Shown: piece after piece, positions 27,051-35,858 of the stretch
Layout of the letters: every line of letters starts with the position of its first letter
Position numbering within the stretch: the first letter of the stretch is position 1
From: Paenibacillus silvisoli
GTDB taxonomy: Bacteria > Bacillota > Bacilli > Paenibacillales > Paenibacillaceae
DNA length: 64,000 nucleotides
Direction: 5' to 3'
NCBI RefSeq assembly: GCF_030866765.1
Contig: NZ_CP133017.1
Coordinates: 1,517,001-1,581,000 of the forward strand
The notes under the pieces: model-generated
The model's input: the letters and a program-made list of their open reading frames with translations, nothing else
Database searches by the model: none
Told to the model about the DNA's origin: nothing
Position numbers and translations under genes: made by a program

Positions 27051-28472
27051 GTGAAACCAACTGCAACATACTGCAATCCGCTGCCGCTTCCCGATTATCA
27101 GCGAGGTCCGGCATCCATGCATAAGGGGAGCAAGGACAGCAAGTGGCTCCACGACGTACATCGCGATTTCCGCGAAATGGCTGATCCATCCGTTGTCCGC
27201 TTTAAGGATCGCTGGTACCTTTTTCCGTCTTACGGTCTGATCTGGTATTCGGACGATATGCTGAACTGGCACTATCAGCCGGTAGAGCCTTTCGTTAAAT
27301 CGCTTGATCTCGTTGCTCCGACAGCGGTCGAGAAGGACGGCTATTTGTATATGGCTGCCTGCAGCGATGAGCTATGGCGTACGACAGACCCGCTCGGAGA
27401 GTGGGAACTGGTAGGTACGCTCAAGGATGAGAACGGCAACCCGACAAGCTGGAAGGATCCGATGCTATTCGTCGACGACGACGGCAGCATGTATTGCTAT
27501 CATGGGCTTGGCGCCGATGGCATCTATGTCGTGAAGCTGAGAGACGATGACTATACCCGCTTTGACGGACAGAAGGCGCACTGCTTTGCATTTAACCCGG
27601 ACCATGTATGGGAGAGGTTCGGCGAATGCAATCAAGATCCGGGCATCAGCTATATAGAAGGCTCCTGGATGACGAAGCGGGGTGGCCGCTACTATTTGCT
27701 GTACAGCGCACCCGGCACGGAATATAAGCGCTATTCGCTTGGCTGCTATACGAGCGACGGGCCTATGGGACCCTTTACGTATCAAGATAACAGCCCGATT
27801 CTGCATGACAAAGGGGGGCTGATCAACGGCTCCGGGCACCATTCCATTGTAGAGGGACCGGACGGTAATCTGTGGTGCTTCTATACGATCCTTGTCCGCA
27901 TTGAATATAAATTCGAACGCCGCATTGCGATGGACCCGGTCGGCTTTGACGAGGATGGCCGGATATTCATTGCCGGTCCTAGCGAAACGCCGCAGTTTGC
28001 TCCAGGCGTGAAAGGGAAGCCTTGGACGGAGAACGATACCGGCCTGCTGCCGCTTACCGTAAACGAATCGGTCAAGGCGTCCAGCTATGCGCCAGGACAT
28101 GAGCCGGTTTACGCGATCGATAACTATATCCGCACGTGGTGGGAGGCGGCGGATTCCAGCACGGCGCAGTGGATAGCCGTTGAGCTTGGAAGAGAATATG
28201 AGGTCTGCTCGGCTCGCACTTTGTTTGCCGACAGAGGGTTGGATTACGACGGAGGTGTTGTTCCCGGTCCTTATAAGTATCGGATCGAAGGCTCGCTCAA
28301 CGGCGAGGAATGGTTTACGTTGATTGATAAATCCGATAATACGGTCGATCAGCATATCGTATATGATGCCTGGAATCCGCATCGTGCCCGCTATGTCAGG
28401 CTGTTCATCCTTGCTGCGCCTCGCGGCATGCGTATGGGCGTATGGGAGTTTACTGCGTTTGGCCGCGTTTGA
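27051..28472 (+). CDS. GH43-family glycosidase with C-terminal F5/8 type C domain
   Basis: 473 residues, no signal peptide. The five-bladed propeller shows the GH43 triad: Asp45 in MADPSVV (general base), Asp136 in WKDPM (pKa modulator) and Glu203 in YIEGSWM (general acid). From about residue 340 a discoidin-like domain follows, with ASSYAPGHEPVYAIDNYIRT and the C-terminal RARYVRLFI strand. GH43 enzymes are mainly beta-xylosidases and alpha-L-arabinofuranosidases. Start is GTG 27051 with GGAGGT upstream. It is the last gene of the second importer operon and so probably trims the imported oligosaccharide. Confidence 0.9.
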   Translation: MKPTATYCNPLPLPDYQRGPASMHKGSKDSKWLHDVHRDFREMADPSVVRFKDRWYLFPSYGLIWYSDDMLNWHYQPVEPFVKSLDLVAPTAVEKDGYLYMAACSDELWRTTDPLGEWELVGTLKDENGNPTSWKDPMLFVDDDGSMYCYHGLGADGIYVVKLRDDDYTRFDGQKAHCFAFNPDHVWERFGECNQDPGISYIEGSWMTKRGGRYYLLYSAPGTEYKRYSLGCYTSDGPMGPFTYQDNSPILHDKGGLINGSGHHSIVEGPDGNLWCFYTILVRIEYKFERRIAMDPVGFDEDGRIFIAGPSETPQFAPGVKGKPWTENDTGLLPLTVNESVKASSYAPGHEPVYAIDNYIRTWWEAADSSTAQWIAVELGREYEVCSARTLFADRGLDYDGGVVPGPYKYRIEGSLNGEEWFTLIDKSDNTVDQHIVYDAWNPHRARYVRLFILAAPRGMRMGVWEFTAFGRV

Positions 28473-28516
28473 TAGGGCAAGGCACACAAACATAGAGAAA
28501 AAACGCTAATTTGAAG

Positions 28517-28546
28517 CGCTACTATTGAGTAGCGTTTTCTTTTTTG
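28517..28546 (+). terminator. Terminator after the GH43 gene
   Basis: CGCTACT (28517-28523), loop ATTG, AGTAGCG (28528-28534), then TTTTCTTTTTT. Confidence 0.9.
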
Positions 28547-28580
28547 CATTGGAAATCAGCAAGAAATATCTGCATATTTA

Positions 28581-28613
28581 TTGATTGATCAAATCAATTA
28601 ATTAATTTATAGT
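28581..28613 (+). promoter_or_regulatory. Sigma-A promoter with overlapping inverted repeat, before the FGGY kinase operon
   Basis: TTGATC (28585-28590) and TATAGT (28608-28613) are separated by 17 bp, a good vegetative promoter. The -35 lies inside an imperfect inverted repeat, TTGATT-GATC-AAATCAA (28581-28597), a likely repressor site. Confidence 0.62.
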
Positions 28614-28664
28614 AACAATAGAAATGATCGAATTAGTAAACGGTTGAATAAAGGAGGCCGCTGC

Positions 28665-30185
28665 ATGTCGTTACTGATGGGGATTGATATCGGAACCTCA
28701 AGCGTGAAATCCATGGTCATGGATCCTTCAGGCAAAGTTCTGGGATTCGCGCAAATGGAGTATGACATCCATATTCCCGTCGCAGGGTACGCCGAACAAA
28801 ATCCCGATGCATGGTGGGAGCTGGTCAAGAAGACAAGCGCTCAAGCGATCATGAGAGCCGGCATAAACGGAGGGGCATTGGCGGGGATCGGCTTTTCGGG
28901 TCAAATGCACGGCTTGGTGGCGCTCGATAAAGAGGGTCGGGTGCTTCGCCCGTCCATCATATGGTGCGATCAGCGGTCGATTCCTCAGAAGGCTGCATTG
29001 GAATCCAAATTTACGACGGAGCAGCTGGGGAGTTTGGTTAAGAACTCCGTGTCGACCGGGTTCCTTATCCTTTCGTTAATGTGGGTGAAAGAAAATGAAC
29101 CCGAGCTCTACAGCCGAATCGACCGGGTCATGCTGCCGAAGGATTACGTCAGGTACCGTTTGACTGGCGAAATGGAAACAGACGCAACGGATGCCTCCGG
29201 CACGTCGGCTTATGATACGGCAGCTCTTCATTGGTCGGAACCGTTGCTCGCGTCCGTAGGCATCGATAGCAAGCTGTTCCCGCCGGTAGGAAAGCCTTGG
29301 GAGACGGCAGGCTGCGTTACGAAACAAGCCGAATCCGAAAGCTGCTTCAAGGCAGGAACGCCGGTTGTGTACGGTGGGGCAGACCAAGCGATGCAAGCAG
29401 TTGGAAACGGTATCATTGCAGCCGGCGATCTATCCGTAACGATCGGAACCGGAGGACAGCTGTTCACGACCATCGATCAACCCGTCTATGATAAGAAGCT
29501 TAGGACGCACACTTACGTTCATGCGGTTCCAGATCGGTGGTATCTGTTAGGGGCGACGATGAGCGCAGGACTGTCGTTAAAATGGCTGGCTTCGCAGGTA
29601 CTGAAGAGTCATGATTACAAGGCGCTTGACTTGAAGGCGAAAGAGGTTCCCGCGGGCAGCGAGGGACTGCTGTTCCTGCCTTATTTGGCCGGTGATCGCA
29701 CGCCTCATTTGGATCCGCACGCAAGCGGGATGTTCTTCGGACTGAAGCTGGTTCACAACGATGCGCATCTGACTAGAGCGGTGCTTGAAGGCGTGTGCTA
29801 TTCGCTTCGCGACGGAGTTGAGATCATCCGCTCGCTTGGGGTTGATCCGAGGCGAATCATTATATCGGGAGGCGGTGCGAAGAGCACGCTTTGGAGCCAG
29901 ATTCTTGCCGATATTTTGAATCGGGACGTGTATGTCAGCACCACGGTGGAGCAGGCATGCGTCGGAGCGGCGATTATGGCTGGAGTGGGCGTAAAGCTAA
30001 ACGACACAGTCGAGCAGGCTTGCAGGACTATAGTCAAAATGCACGAAAATCCGGTTCAACCGAGCGCTGGCAATCATGAGGTCTATGAGCGGCAATATGC
30101 GGTTTATCGCAAGCTGTATGAGCGCAACCGGGAGCTCTTTCCCCTGTTGAATACCATTACGAATGAGAATGGAGCGTTGAAATAA
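28665..30185 (+). CDS. xylB: FGGY-family pentulose kinase, xylulokinase-like
   Basis: 506 residues, cytoplasmic. N-terminal ATPase motif GIDIGTSSVKSMVMD, substrate-side motifs GFSGQMHGLVALD and IIWCDQRS, and the catalytic base Asp240 in GGADQAMQAVGNG. The C-terminal half has IIISGGGAKSTLWSQILADI and VEQACVGAAIMAGVG. This pattern is closest to D-xylulokinases, which make xylulose 5-phosphate for the pentose phosphate pathway. AAAGGAGG lies 7 nt before ATG 28665. It is first in an operon with a GH32-like enzyme whose start overlaps its stop, and there is no xylose isomerase in view, so another ketose is possible. Confidence 0.78.
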   Translation: MSLLMGIDIGTSSVKSMVMDPSGKVLGFAQMEYDIHIPVAGYAEQNPDAWWELVKKTSAQAIMRAGINGGALAGIGFSGQMHGLVALDKEGRVLRPSIIWCDQRSIPQKAALESKFTTEQLGSLVKNSVSTGFLILSLMWVKENEPELYSRIDRVMLPKDYVRYRLTGEMETDATDASGTSAYDTAALHWSEPLLASVGIDSKLFPPVGKPWETAGCVTKQAESESCFKAGTPVVYGGADQAMQAVGNGIIAAGDLSVTIGTGGQLFTTIDQPVYDKKLRTHTYVHAVPDRWYLLGATMSAGLSLKWLASQVLKSHDYKALDLKAKEVPAGSEGLLFLPYLAGDRTPHLDPHASGMFFGLKLVHNDAHLTRAVLEGVCYSLRDGVEIIRSLGVDPRRIIISGGGAKSTLWSQILADILNRDVYVSTTVEQACVGAAIMAGVGVKLNDTVEQACRTIVKMHENPVQPSAGNHEVYERQYAVYRKLYERNRELFPLLNTITNENGALK

Positions 30186-31981
30186 TGGGACATGGAATCC
30201 AAGCATTAACGGTTGGAGCACTAGTGAAGGGCGGTGAGCAGAGCGAGGAGCTGCTCTGTCTGCAAGGCGAGAACGGAGCCCCAGCCATCCGCATCCATTC
30301 GGGAGAGCGGACAGAGGGTCATGGATTGCAGCTCCTCGTTGACTTCTATACGGATGCCAAAGTTCGGCCGTTAACGTTATCCGTTCCCTGGCAAGCGATT
30401 GGCGCGGGAGAGCATGATCTCCTGCTTCGTTACAGCGGACATCTAGTCGAGTTGTTCATAGACGGCGTGTTAGTCGATGAGGATTGGCCGATGGGCTCCG
30501 TTCAATTATTGGAGAATACTGATGCGCAAGCCTATGAAGGAGCTCTAGAGGTTAAAATTTGGCCCTATGCGTTGACGGAGACAGAACGGGATGGCCTCAT
30601 CCGAGATAAGCAAGAGCTGGAGAGCCGCAGGACGCTGTACCTCGGGACTGAGCCGGACTCCATCCAATACTGGAAGCCAAGAGGGTTCAATACCGGGGTC
30701 GGCGATTGCATGCCTTATTTCGACGGGGAAACGTTCCATATCTATTATTTGTTCGACCGCCGGGGCCATGCCAGCAAATGGGGGTTAGGCGCGCATCAAT
30801 GGGCCCATATTTCAACTCAGGATCTGAGAAGCTGGACGCATCATCCTATGGCTGTCGCCGTTACGGAGCAATGGGAAGGGTCGATCTGCACAGGGTCCGT
30901 TATAAAAGAAAACGAGGAATATTATGCTTTCTACGCGGTTCGTGCCGTGGACGGTTCGCCGGCCCGATTAACCTACGCGGTTAGCAAGGATGGCATTCAA
31001 TTCACCAAGTCCGAAACATACCTATCGCTCTCGAACCGGTATTTGCTATCTTCCGTAAGAGATCCGCATGTATTCAAGGATGCGGAAGGCGTCTACCATT
31101 TGCTGATTACGACAAGTCTTGTAGACGGAGACAAGCAAGAGGGATGCCTCGCCCATCTGAAATCAAACGATCTTCGGAATTGGCAAGAGGAGGAGCCATT
31201 CCTGGTTCCGGGTTACCACGGTGAACCGGAATGCTCGGATTATTTTGAATGGAACGGCTTGTATTACTTGATTTTCAGCAATGACGGACTTGCCCGATAC
31301 CGGTATTCCAAAGAGCCGTTTGGTCCTTGGCTGCGTCCGGCGATGGACACGATCGACAGCGTCCAGTTACGGGTACCGAAGACGGCTGCCTTCCCCGAAG
31401 GAAGGAGAATGGTTACAGGCTTCCTGTCCGGACCGGGCCGATACGGCGGCGAGCTGGTTATCCGTGAGCTGGTCCAGGAAGAGGGTGGATCGCTTGGACT
31501 TCGGATTCCGGCCGAGCTATCCGGTTTATCAAGCCATGTCGTGACACATAAAGAAGAGCGCTTGTCCCTCTCGAATTTGAACGGATTCTCTGAGCGGATT
31601 GTTGGACGAATGGAAGGGGAATATGAACTGACATTCGAAGCCGTTCCCGAGCATCCAACGATGTTCTATGGGTTTTCTGTAGCGGCGGATTCCGATTTCA
31701 AGCATGGCAACGATATTCGTTTCGAGCCTTCCAACCATAAGCTCGGCGTTCATGAGACGGTCTGCGTAGGCTTCCAAGAGGATGAGGTTTCATCCATCTA
31801 TCATATGAAAGGCTTGGAAGAACGCATCCATGTTACGGCGGTCGTGAAGGAAGGATTCATTGACGTTTGCGTAAACGGCAAACGAACATCCATCAGCCGA
31901 ATTAACAGAGAGCATGCATACTTGCGATTCTTTGCGCAATTCGGTACAGTAAGCTTTCATAACATTACGATTCGAGCCTAA
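30185..31981 (+). CDS. GH32-like glycosidase with N-terminal LamG-like domain
   Basis: 598 residues. Residues 1-140 form a concanavalin/LamG-like sandwich, followed by a five-bladed propeller and a C-terminal sandwich as in GH32. Candidate catalytic residues: Asp174 in GVGDCMPYFDG (in place of the WMNDPNG motif), Asp293 in SVRDPHVF (the RDP motif) and Glu349 in EPECSDYFEW (the EC motif). GH32 enzymes cleave beta-fructofuranosides; the altered first motif leaves the substrate open. Its ATG overlaps the kinase stop by one base (TAATG), so the two products are probably made together. No signal peptide. Confidence 0.72.
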   Translation: MGHGIQALTVGALVKGGEQSEELLCLQGENGAPAIRIHSGERTEGHGLQLLVDFYTDAKVRPLTLSVPWQAIGAGEHDLLLRYSGHLVELFIDGVLVDEDWPMGSVQLLENTDAQAYEGALEVKIWPYALTETERDGLIRDKQELESRRTLYLGTEPDSIQYWKPRGFNTGVGDCMPYFDGETFHIYYLFDRRGHASKWGLGAHQWAHISTQDLRSWTHHPMAVAVTEQWEGSICTGSVIKENEEYYAFYAVRAVDGSPARLTYAVSKDGIQFTKSETYLSLSNRYLLSSVRDPHVFKDAEGVYHLLITTSLVDGDKQEGCLAHLKSNDLRNWQEEEPFLVPGYHGEPECSDYFEWNGLYYLIFSNDGLARYRYSKEPFGPWLRPAMDTIDSVQLRVPKTAAFPEGRRMVTGFLSGPGRYGGELVIRELVQEEGGSLGLRIPAELSGLSSHVVTHKEERLSLSNLNGFSERIVGRMEGEYELTFEAVPEHPTMFYGFSVAADSDFKHGNDIRFEPSNHKLGVHETVCVGFQEDEVSSIYHMKGLEERIHVTAVVKEGFIDVCVNGKRTSISRINREHAYLRFFAQFGTVSFHNITIRA

Positions 31982-32004
31982 TTCGATTGGAGATTGCCTG
32001 CCAA

Positions 32005-32607
32005 ATGGGAAACACGGATAAATTTGAAATGATCGCCAATATGTATGACACGCCGGAAAGAATCCACATTGCAAAGGCAGCGTCGGACGCCATTCGCGAG
32101 TATGTAACTGATGCCGCAAGCAAGAAGGCAATTGATTTTGGCTGCGGAACCGGTCTTGTCGGCATGAACCTGATAAACGAGTTCGGTTCTATGCTTTTCC
32201 TGGATACATCGCCGAACATGATCCAACAGATCGAGCAGAAACTAGCTGCAAACAACATCACGAACGCTGAAACATTATGCTTTGATTTTGAACAGGACAG
32301 TCTGTCGGATCTGCGCGCCGATTATATTTTTATGGCTCAGGTGCTGCTGCATATCAAGGATGTGGAACCCGTTCTATCCAGGCTGTTCGAGGTTCTGAAC
32401 GAAGGGGGACATTTGCTGATCGTCGATTTCGATAAAAACGAGAACGTTGCTTCGGATATGGTGCACAACGGGTTCCATCAAGCGGAGTTGGCCGATATCC
32501 TAGCAAAACTCGGGTATCGACAGATGCAATCGAAAACCTTCTATACCGGAAGTAACCTATTTATGGGGCAAGAAGCATCGATGTTTGTTCTTGATGCTCG
32601 GAAGTAA
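32005..32607 (+). CDS. Class I SAM-dependent methyltransferase
   Basis: 200 residues. Motif I AIDFGCGTGLVG binds S-adenosylmethionine; FLDTSPNMI is the acidic end of strand 2, and FMAQVLLHIKD and GGHLLIVDFD complete the fold. I chose ATG 32005 (MGNTDKFEMIANMY); a TTG at 31987 is in frame but has no ribosome-binding site. The target (small molecule or protein) is unknown. It lies 23 bp after the GH32-like gene and before a terminator, so it is co-transcribed with the sugar genes, an odd partner for them. Confidence 0.8.
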   Translation: MGNTDKFEMIANMYDTPERIHIAKAASDAIREYVTDAASKKAIDFGCGTGLVGMNLINEFGSMLFLDTSPNMIQQIEQKLAANNITNAETLCFDFEQDSLSDLRADYIFMAQVLLHIKDVEPVLSRLFEVLNEGGHLLIVDFDKNENVASDMVHNGFHQAELADILAKLGYRQMQSKTFYTGSNLFMGQEASMFVLDARK

Positions 32608-32611
32608 TAGG

Positions 32612-32648
32612 AAAGACCATCCTTCTTTAGCGGAGGATGGTCTTTTTT
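32612..32648 (+). terminator. Terminator of the kinase/GH32-like/methyltransferase operon
   Basis: AAAGACCATCC (from 32612) pairs with GGATGGTCTTT around a short loop; six T residues end the structure. Confidence 0.92.
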
Positions 32649-32796
32649 GTTGGGTGACGAGCAGCGTTCGGCCACCTGCGGTAATGACAAAAGTTGATGT
32701 GATCCTGCGGTGTGATGCGCCAAGGCGGCACGCTATTATGAGTATAGATAAAGCGAAGCAGCAGCACGACGCATCATCGGAGGAGGAAGCTTAGTT

Positions 32797-33927
32797 ATGA
32801 AATCGCTCGATTCCATCTACCAGATTCAGAACGGAAGAAGAACCAAACGAGTATCAAGCTACGACAGATCAGGGCTGAACAAAGACTCGGTAGCAATCGC
32901 GGCCGGAGAGATTAAAGAGATTGCGGCGATCAATGGTGCCGGCATTATCCGGCACATCTGGATTACGATCAACTGCGCGGACCGGATGATTCGGCGCAAT
33001 GCGGTGCTGCGCATGTATTGGGACGGCGAGACCGAGCCCAGCGTCGAATCGCCGATCGGCGATTTTTTCGGGCAGGGCTGGGGCGAGAATTACAACTTCT
33101 CCTCGCTGCCGCTCGCCGCTGCGCCTCAAGCAGGCAAGGCGCTCAACTGCTATTTTCCGATGCCGTTCGGGAAAGGTGCCGTCATTACGGTCGAGAACGA
33201 ATCGGATGAACCGATCGAAGCCTTCTATTACTACATCGATTATGAGGAACACGATGATATGCCGGAGGAAGCGGGCCGATTCCACGCGCAGTGGCGGCGG
33301 GAGCTGACGGAGGCGGATCCGGCGGACGGAGAGAACGAGGGACTGGAGCTTGTGCCGCAGAAACCGAATTGCAGCGATGCGGGCAATTACGTATTCGCCG
33401 ATATTCGCGGGAAGGGTCATTTTGTCGGCATCAACTACTACGTGGATAACCCAGGTCCGATGTGGTACGGCGAGGGGGACGACATGTGGATGATCGACGG
33501 CGAGCAATGGCCGGGCTCCATGCACGGCACCGGCACGGAGGATTTCTTCAACACGGCTTGGTGTCCGAAGGAGCTGTACGCGCATCCCTATTTCGGCTGT
33601 GCCAGAGTGAACGGCGAAACCGGATTTCTCGGGCGGACGCACGTGTACCGGTTTATGCTGGAGGACCCGGTCTACTTCGACAAATCGCTGCGCGCCAGCA
33701 TCGAGCACGGGCACAACAACGCGCTTACGCTTGATTTGGCCACGGTGGCCTACTGGTATCAGATCGAGCCGCATCAGCCCTTCTCCAAACTGCCGGGTAA
33801 AGAGGGCAGGCAAAATATGCCGGCCATCAACCTGCACGACATTCATTATTGGCGGCATGAGTACCGCAAAGCGCTCGGCGGAGGAACGACGCTGTGGGGG
33901 AATGAATGGCGGCCGAAGCGGGACTAG
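32797..33927 (+). CDS. GH172 (DUF2961) family glycosidase, copy 1
   Basis: 376 residues, no signal peptide. DUF2961 hallmarks: GAGIIRHIWITINC, LRMYWDGETEPSVESPIGDFFGQGWG, NCYFPMPFGKGAVITVEN and GTGTEDFFNTAW with Glu248. GH172 members are double jelly-roll enzymes acting on furanosides: difructose dianhydrides, and arabinofuranosides including D-arabinan in other lineages. GGAGGAGG lies upstream of ATG 32797. The gene is followed after 60 bp by a GH127-like gene. A second GH172 occurs at 43946 in the same region; the two differ enough to suggest different substrates rather than a recent duplication. Confidence 0.9.
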   Translation: MKSLDSIYQIQNGRRTKRVSSYDRSGLNKDSVAIAAGEIKEIAAINGAGIIRHIWITINCADRMIRRNAVLRMYWDGETEPSVESPIGDFFGQGWGENYNFSSLPLAAAPQAGKALNCYFPMPFGKGAVITVENESDEPIEAFYYYIDYEEHDDMPEEAGRFHAQWRRELTEADPADGENEGLELVPQKPNCSDAGNYVFADIRGKGHFVGINYYVDNPGPMWYGEGDDMWMIDGEQWPGSMHGTGTEDFFNTAWCPKELYAHPYFGCARVNGETGFLGRTHVYRFMLEDPVYFDKSLRASIEHGHNNALTLDLATVAYWYQIEPHQPFSKLPGKEGRQNMPAINLHDIHYWRHEYRKALGGGTTLWGNEWRPKRD

Positions 33928-33987
33928 CCGGCTGAAGGACTGCGGGGCATGGCAGCAAACAACGTGTACGAAGGAGTGAATGCGAGG

Positions 33988-35658
33988 ATGAAATCGATCC
34001 AATTGGAGCGCGTCACGCTTGAAGGCGATCTGCGCGACCGTCTGACGGCCAGCGCATCGCGTTTAGCGGATTCGCTGTATGGGCCGGATGAAGTATTCAA
34101 GCCGGCGAGCTATGACTGGCCCGGCGACAATGAGGGCCGAACGCTGCTGGCCCAAGTGTTGACCGCGCGCGCGACGGGCACGGAGCCGCTGCATACGGCG
34201 GCCATCATGGCCAAGCTGCCGGAGGCTTTGAATGCACGCGGCTATTTCGGCAGCATCTTGCCGGAGGGAATGACGGACGAGCAGCAGCTCTCGGGCAACA
34301 GCTGGTATTTGCGCGCGCTTGCGGAGCTCTATGCGTGGAAGAAGGAGCCTGCCGTTCTAAGTCACATCGAGTCCGTCGTGAAGGGGCTGCTTCTGCCCGC
34401 GACAACGCATTTCGCGCATTACCCGACCGATCCGCAGGAACGTGCGAGCGACGGTCAGGCCGCCGGAACGCTGGAAGAAAAGCCGGTGCGCAATTGGTAT
34501 TTGTCGACGGACATCGGCTGCGCGTTCATTATGCTCGACGGCGCAACGCATGCTTACGAGCTGCTGGGCTGGCCCGAGCTGAAGGAAACGATCGAGGAAA
34601 TGATTCGGAAATTTCTAACGATCGATCTGATCGGCATCAGCGCGCAGACGCACGCGACGCTGTCGGCGCTGCGGGGCATGCTTCGCTATTACGGCATGAG
34701 CGGCGAAGCCGGCCTGCTGGCAGCGGCCGAACGCGTATTTGAGCTGTACGTCCGGGAGGGTATGACGGAGAACGGCGCCAACCGCAACTGGTTCAACAGA
34801 CCTTGGTGGACGGAGCCGTGCGCCATCGTCGATTCGTTCATAGCGGCGGTCGAGCTGTGGCGCCACACCTCGAAGCCGCATTACTTGGAGACCGCGCATT
34901 TGATCTATTTCAACGGCATCGGCCACGGCCAGCGCTCGAACGGCGGCTTCGGCTGCGATAACTGCGCAGGCTCGAAGGAGCATGAGCTGTTTGCAATGGA
35001 CAATATATACGAGGCGTATTGGTGCTGCACGATGCGGGGCGGAGAAGGGCTTGCGCGCGCGGCGGAATACGGCTTCTGGCTGGACGGAAACCGGATCACG
35101 GTGCCGTTCTATCACAATGGCGTCGCAACGCTTGCCTTGGATGCGGGCGAGGCGGTCATCCGGCAAACAACCGCTTATCCGTATGAGGGACGGGCATCGT
35201 TCGAGGTGCTGAGCGCCCCGGCTTCCTGTGCCGCGACGCTCCGATTCTACATTCCGCAGCATGCGGTACCGGGTACGGCGTTCATCTATGTGAATGGCGT
35301 CCGGCTGGATGCCGCCGCGGTTGAGCGCGACGGCATGCTGGAGGCTCACGTCGAGCTTAGTCCGGGTATGCGCGTAGAGCTGCAATTCGAGCTCGGCTTG
35401 GCCCGCGTTCCGGCGGCGCATGCGCCCGGTTTCCCGGATGCCGTGACGATGCGGCATGGCGCGCTGCTGCTGCGAAGCGCGCGGAATCGGCAGGAGTCGG
35501 AAGGCCCGGAATCGGAGCCAGCCGGACCGCTGACCTATCGGGGAGAGGGCGTTTACGCGGACGGCAGCGGAGACGTCGTGCTGTCGCCGATTTATATACC
35601 GATTCGCCTTGGCAGCAAGGAAACGGCACTGGAGCGAAAAGCGATTTTGTTCCGATAA
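33988..35658 (+). CDS. GH127-like (DUF1680 clan) glycosidase, divergent
   Basis: 556 residues from ATG 33988; an in-frame ATG at 33949 would add 13 residues, and the ribosome-binding site is ambiguous (AAGGAG 11 nt before 33988). The fold reads as an (alpha/alpha)6 barrel followed by beta-sandwiches. It keeps the set that GH127 uses for its zinc-bound cysteine nucleophile: Glu276-x-Cys278 in WWTEPCAIVDSF and Cys346-Cys347 in AYWCCTMRGGEG. A further Cys pair in FGCDNCAGS is not seen in the canonical copy at 49681. It is shorter than HypBA1-type enzymes (about 660). Probably removes an arabinofuranose or related sugar in the cytoplasm, together with the GH172 upstream. Confidence 0.75.
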   Translation: MKSIQLERVTLEGDLRDRLTASASRLADSLYGPDEVFKPASYDWPGDNEGRTLLAQVLTARATGTEPLHTAAIMAKLPEALNARGYFGSILPEGMTDEQQLSGNSWYLRALAELYAWKKEPAVLSHIESVVKGLLLPATTHFAHYPTDPQERASDGQAAGTLEEKPVRNWYLSTDIGCAFIMLDGATHAYELLGWPELKETIEEMIRKFLTIDLIGISAQTHATLSALRGMLRYYGMSGEAGLLAAAERVFELYVREGMTENGANRNWFNRPWWTEPCAIVDSFIAAVELWRHTSKPHYLETAHLIYFNGIGHGQRSNGGFGCDNCAGSKEHELFAMDNIYEAYWCCTMRGGEGLARAAEYGFWLDGNRITVPFYHNGVATLALDAGEAVIRQTTAYPYEGRASFEVLSAPASCAATLRFYIPQHAVPGTAFIYVNGVRLDAAAVERDGMLEAHVELSPGMRVELQFELGLARVPAAHAPGFPDAVTMRHGALLLRSARNRQESEGPESEPAGPLTYRGEGVYADGSGDVVLSPIYIPIRLGSKETALERKAILFR

Positions 35659-35662
35659 ACGC

Positions 35663-35704
35663 AAAAAGCCATCCAGGTCCATAAAGCCTGCATGGCTTTT
35701 TTTT
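35663..35704 (+). terminator. Terminator after the GH172/GH127-like pair
   Basis: AAAAAGCCAT and ATGGCTTTTT pair, with an inner CCAGG/CCTG stem; eight T residues follow. Confidence 0.92.
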
Positions 35705-35740
35705 CACCTGCCCATAGGGACAATATTTACATCTCCGGTA

Positions 35741-35764
35741 CTCCGTTTACAAAGGTAAACAGAG
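35741..35764. promoter_or_regulatory. Imperfect 24-bp dyad, putative operator of the third importer
   Basis: CTCCGTTTAC AAAG GTAAACAGAG is symmetric at nine of ten positions per arm. It lies about 95 bp before the lipoprotein start, upstream of a TATGAT (35813-35818) that could be a -10 box. An AraC-type or LacI-type binding site is plausible. Confidence 0.45.
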
Positions 35765-35858
35765 TTCATGCCGTGTCAATACTTTCGCATTTCTCGGCAG
35801 GTCGGCCTCCGTTATGATGGGGTCGAAAGATCAATATGACATAGGGAGGCAACAAGCA

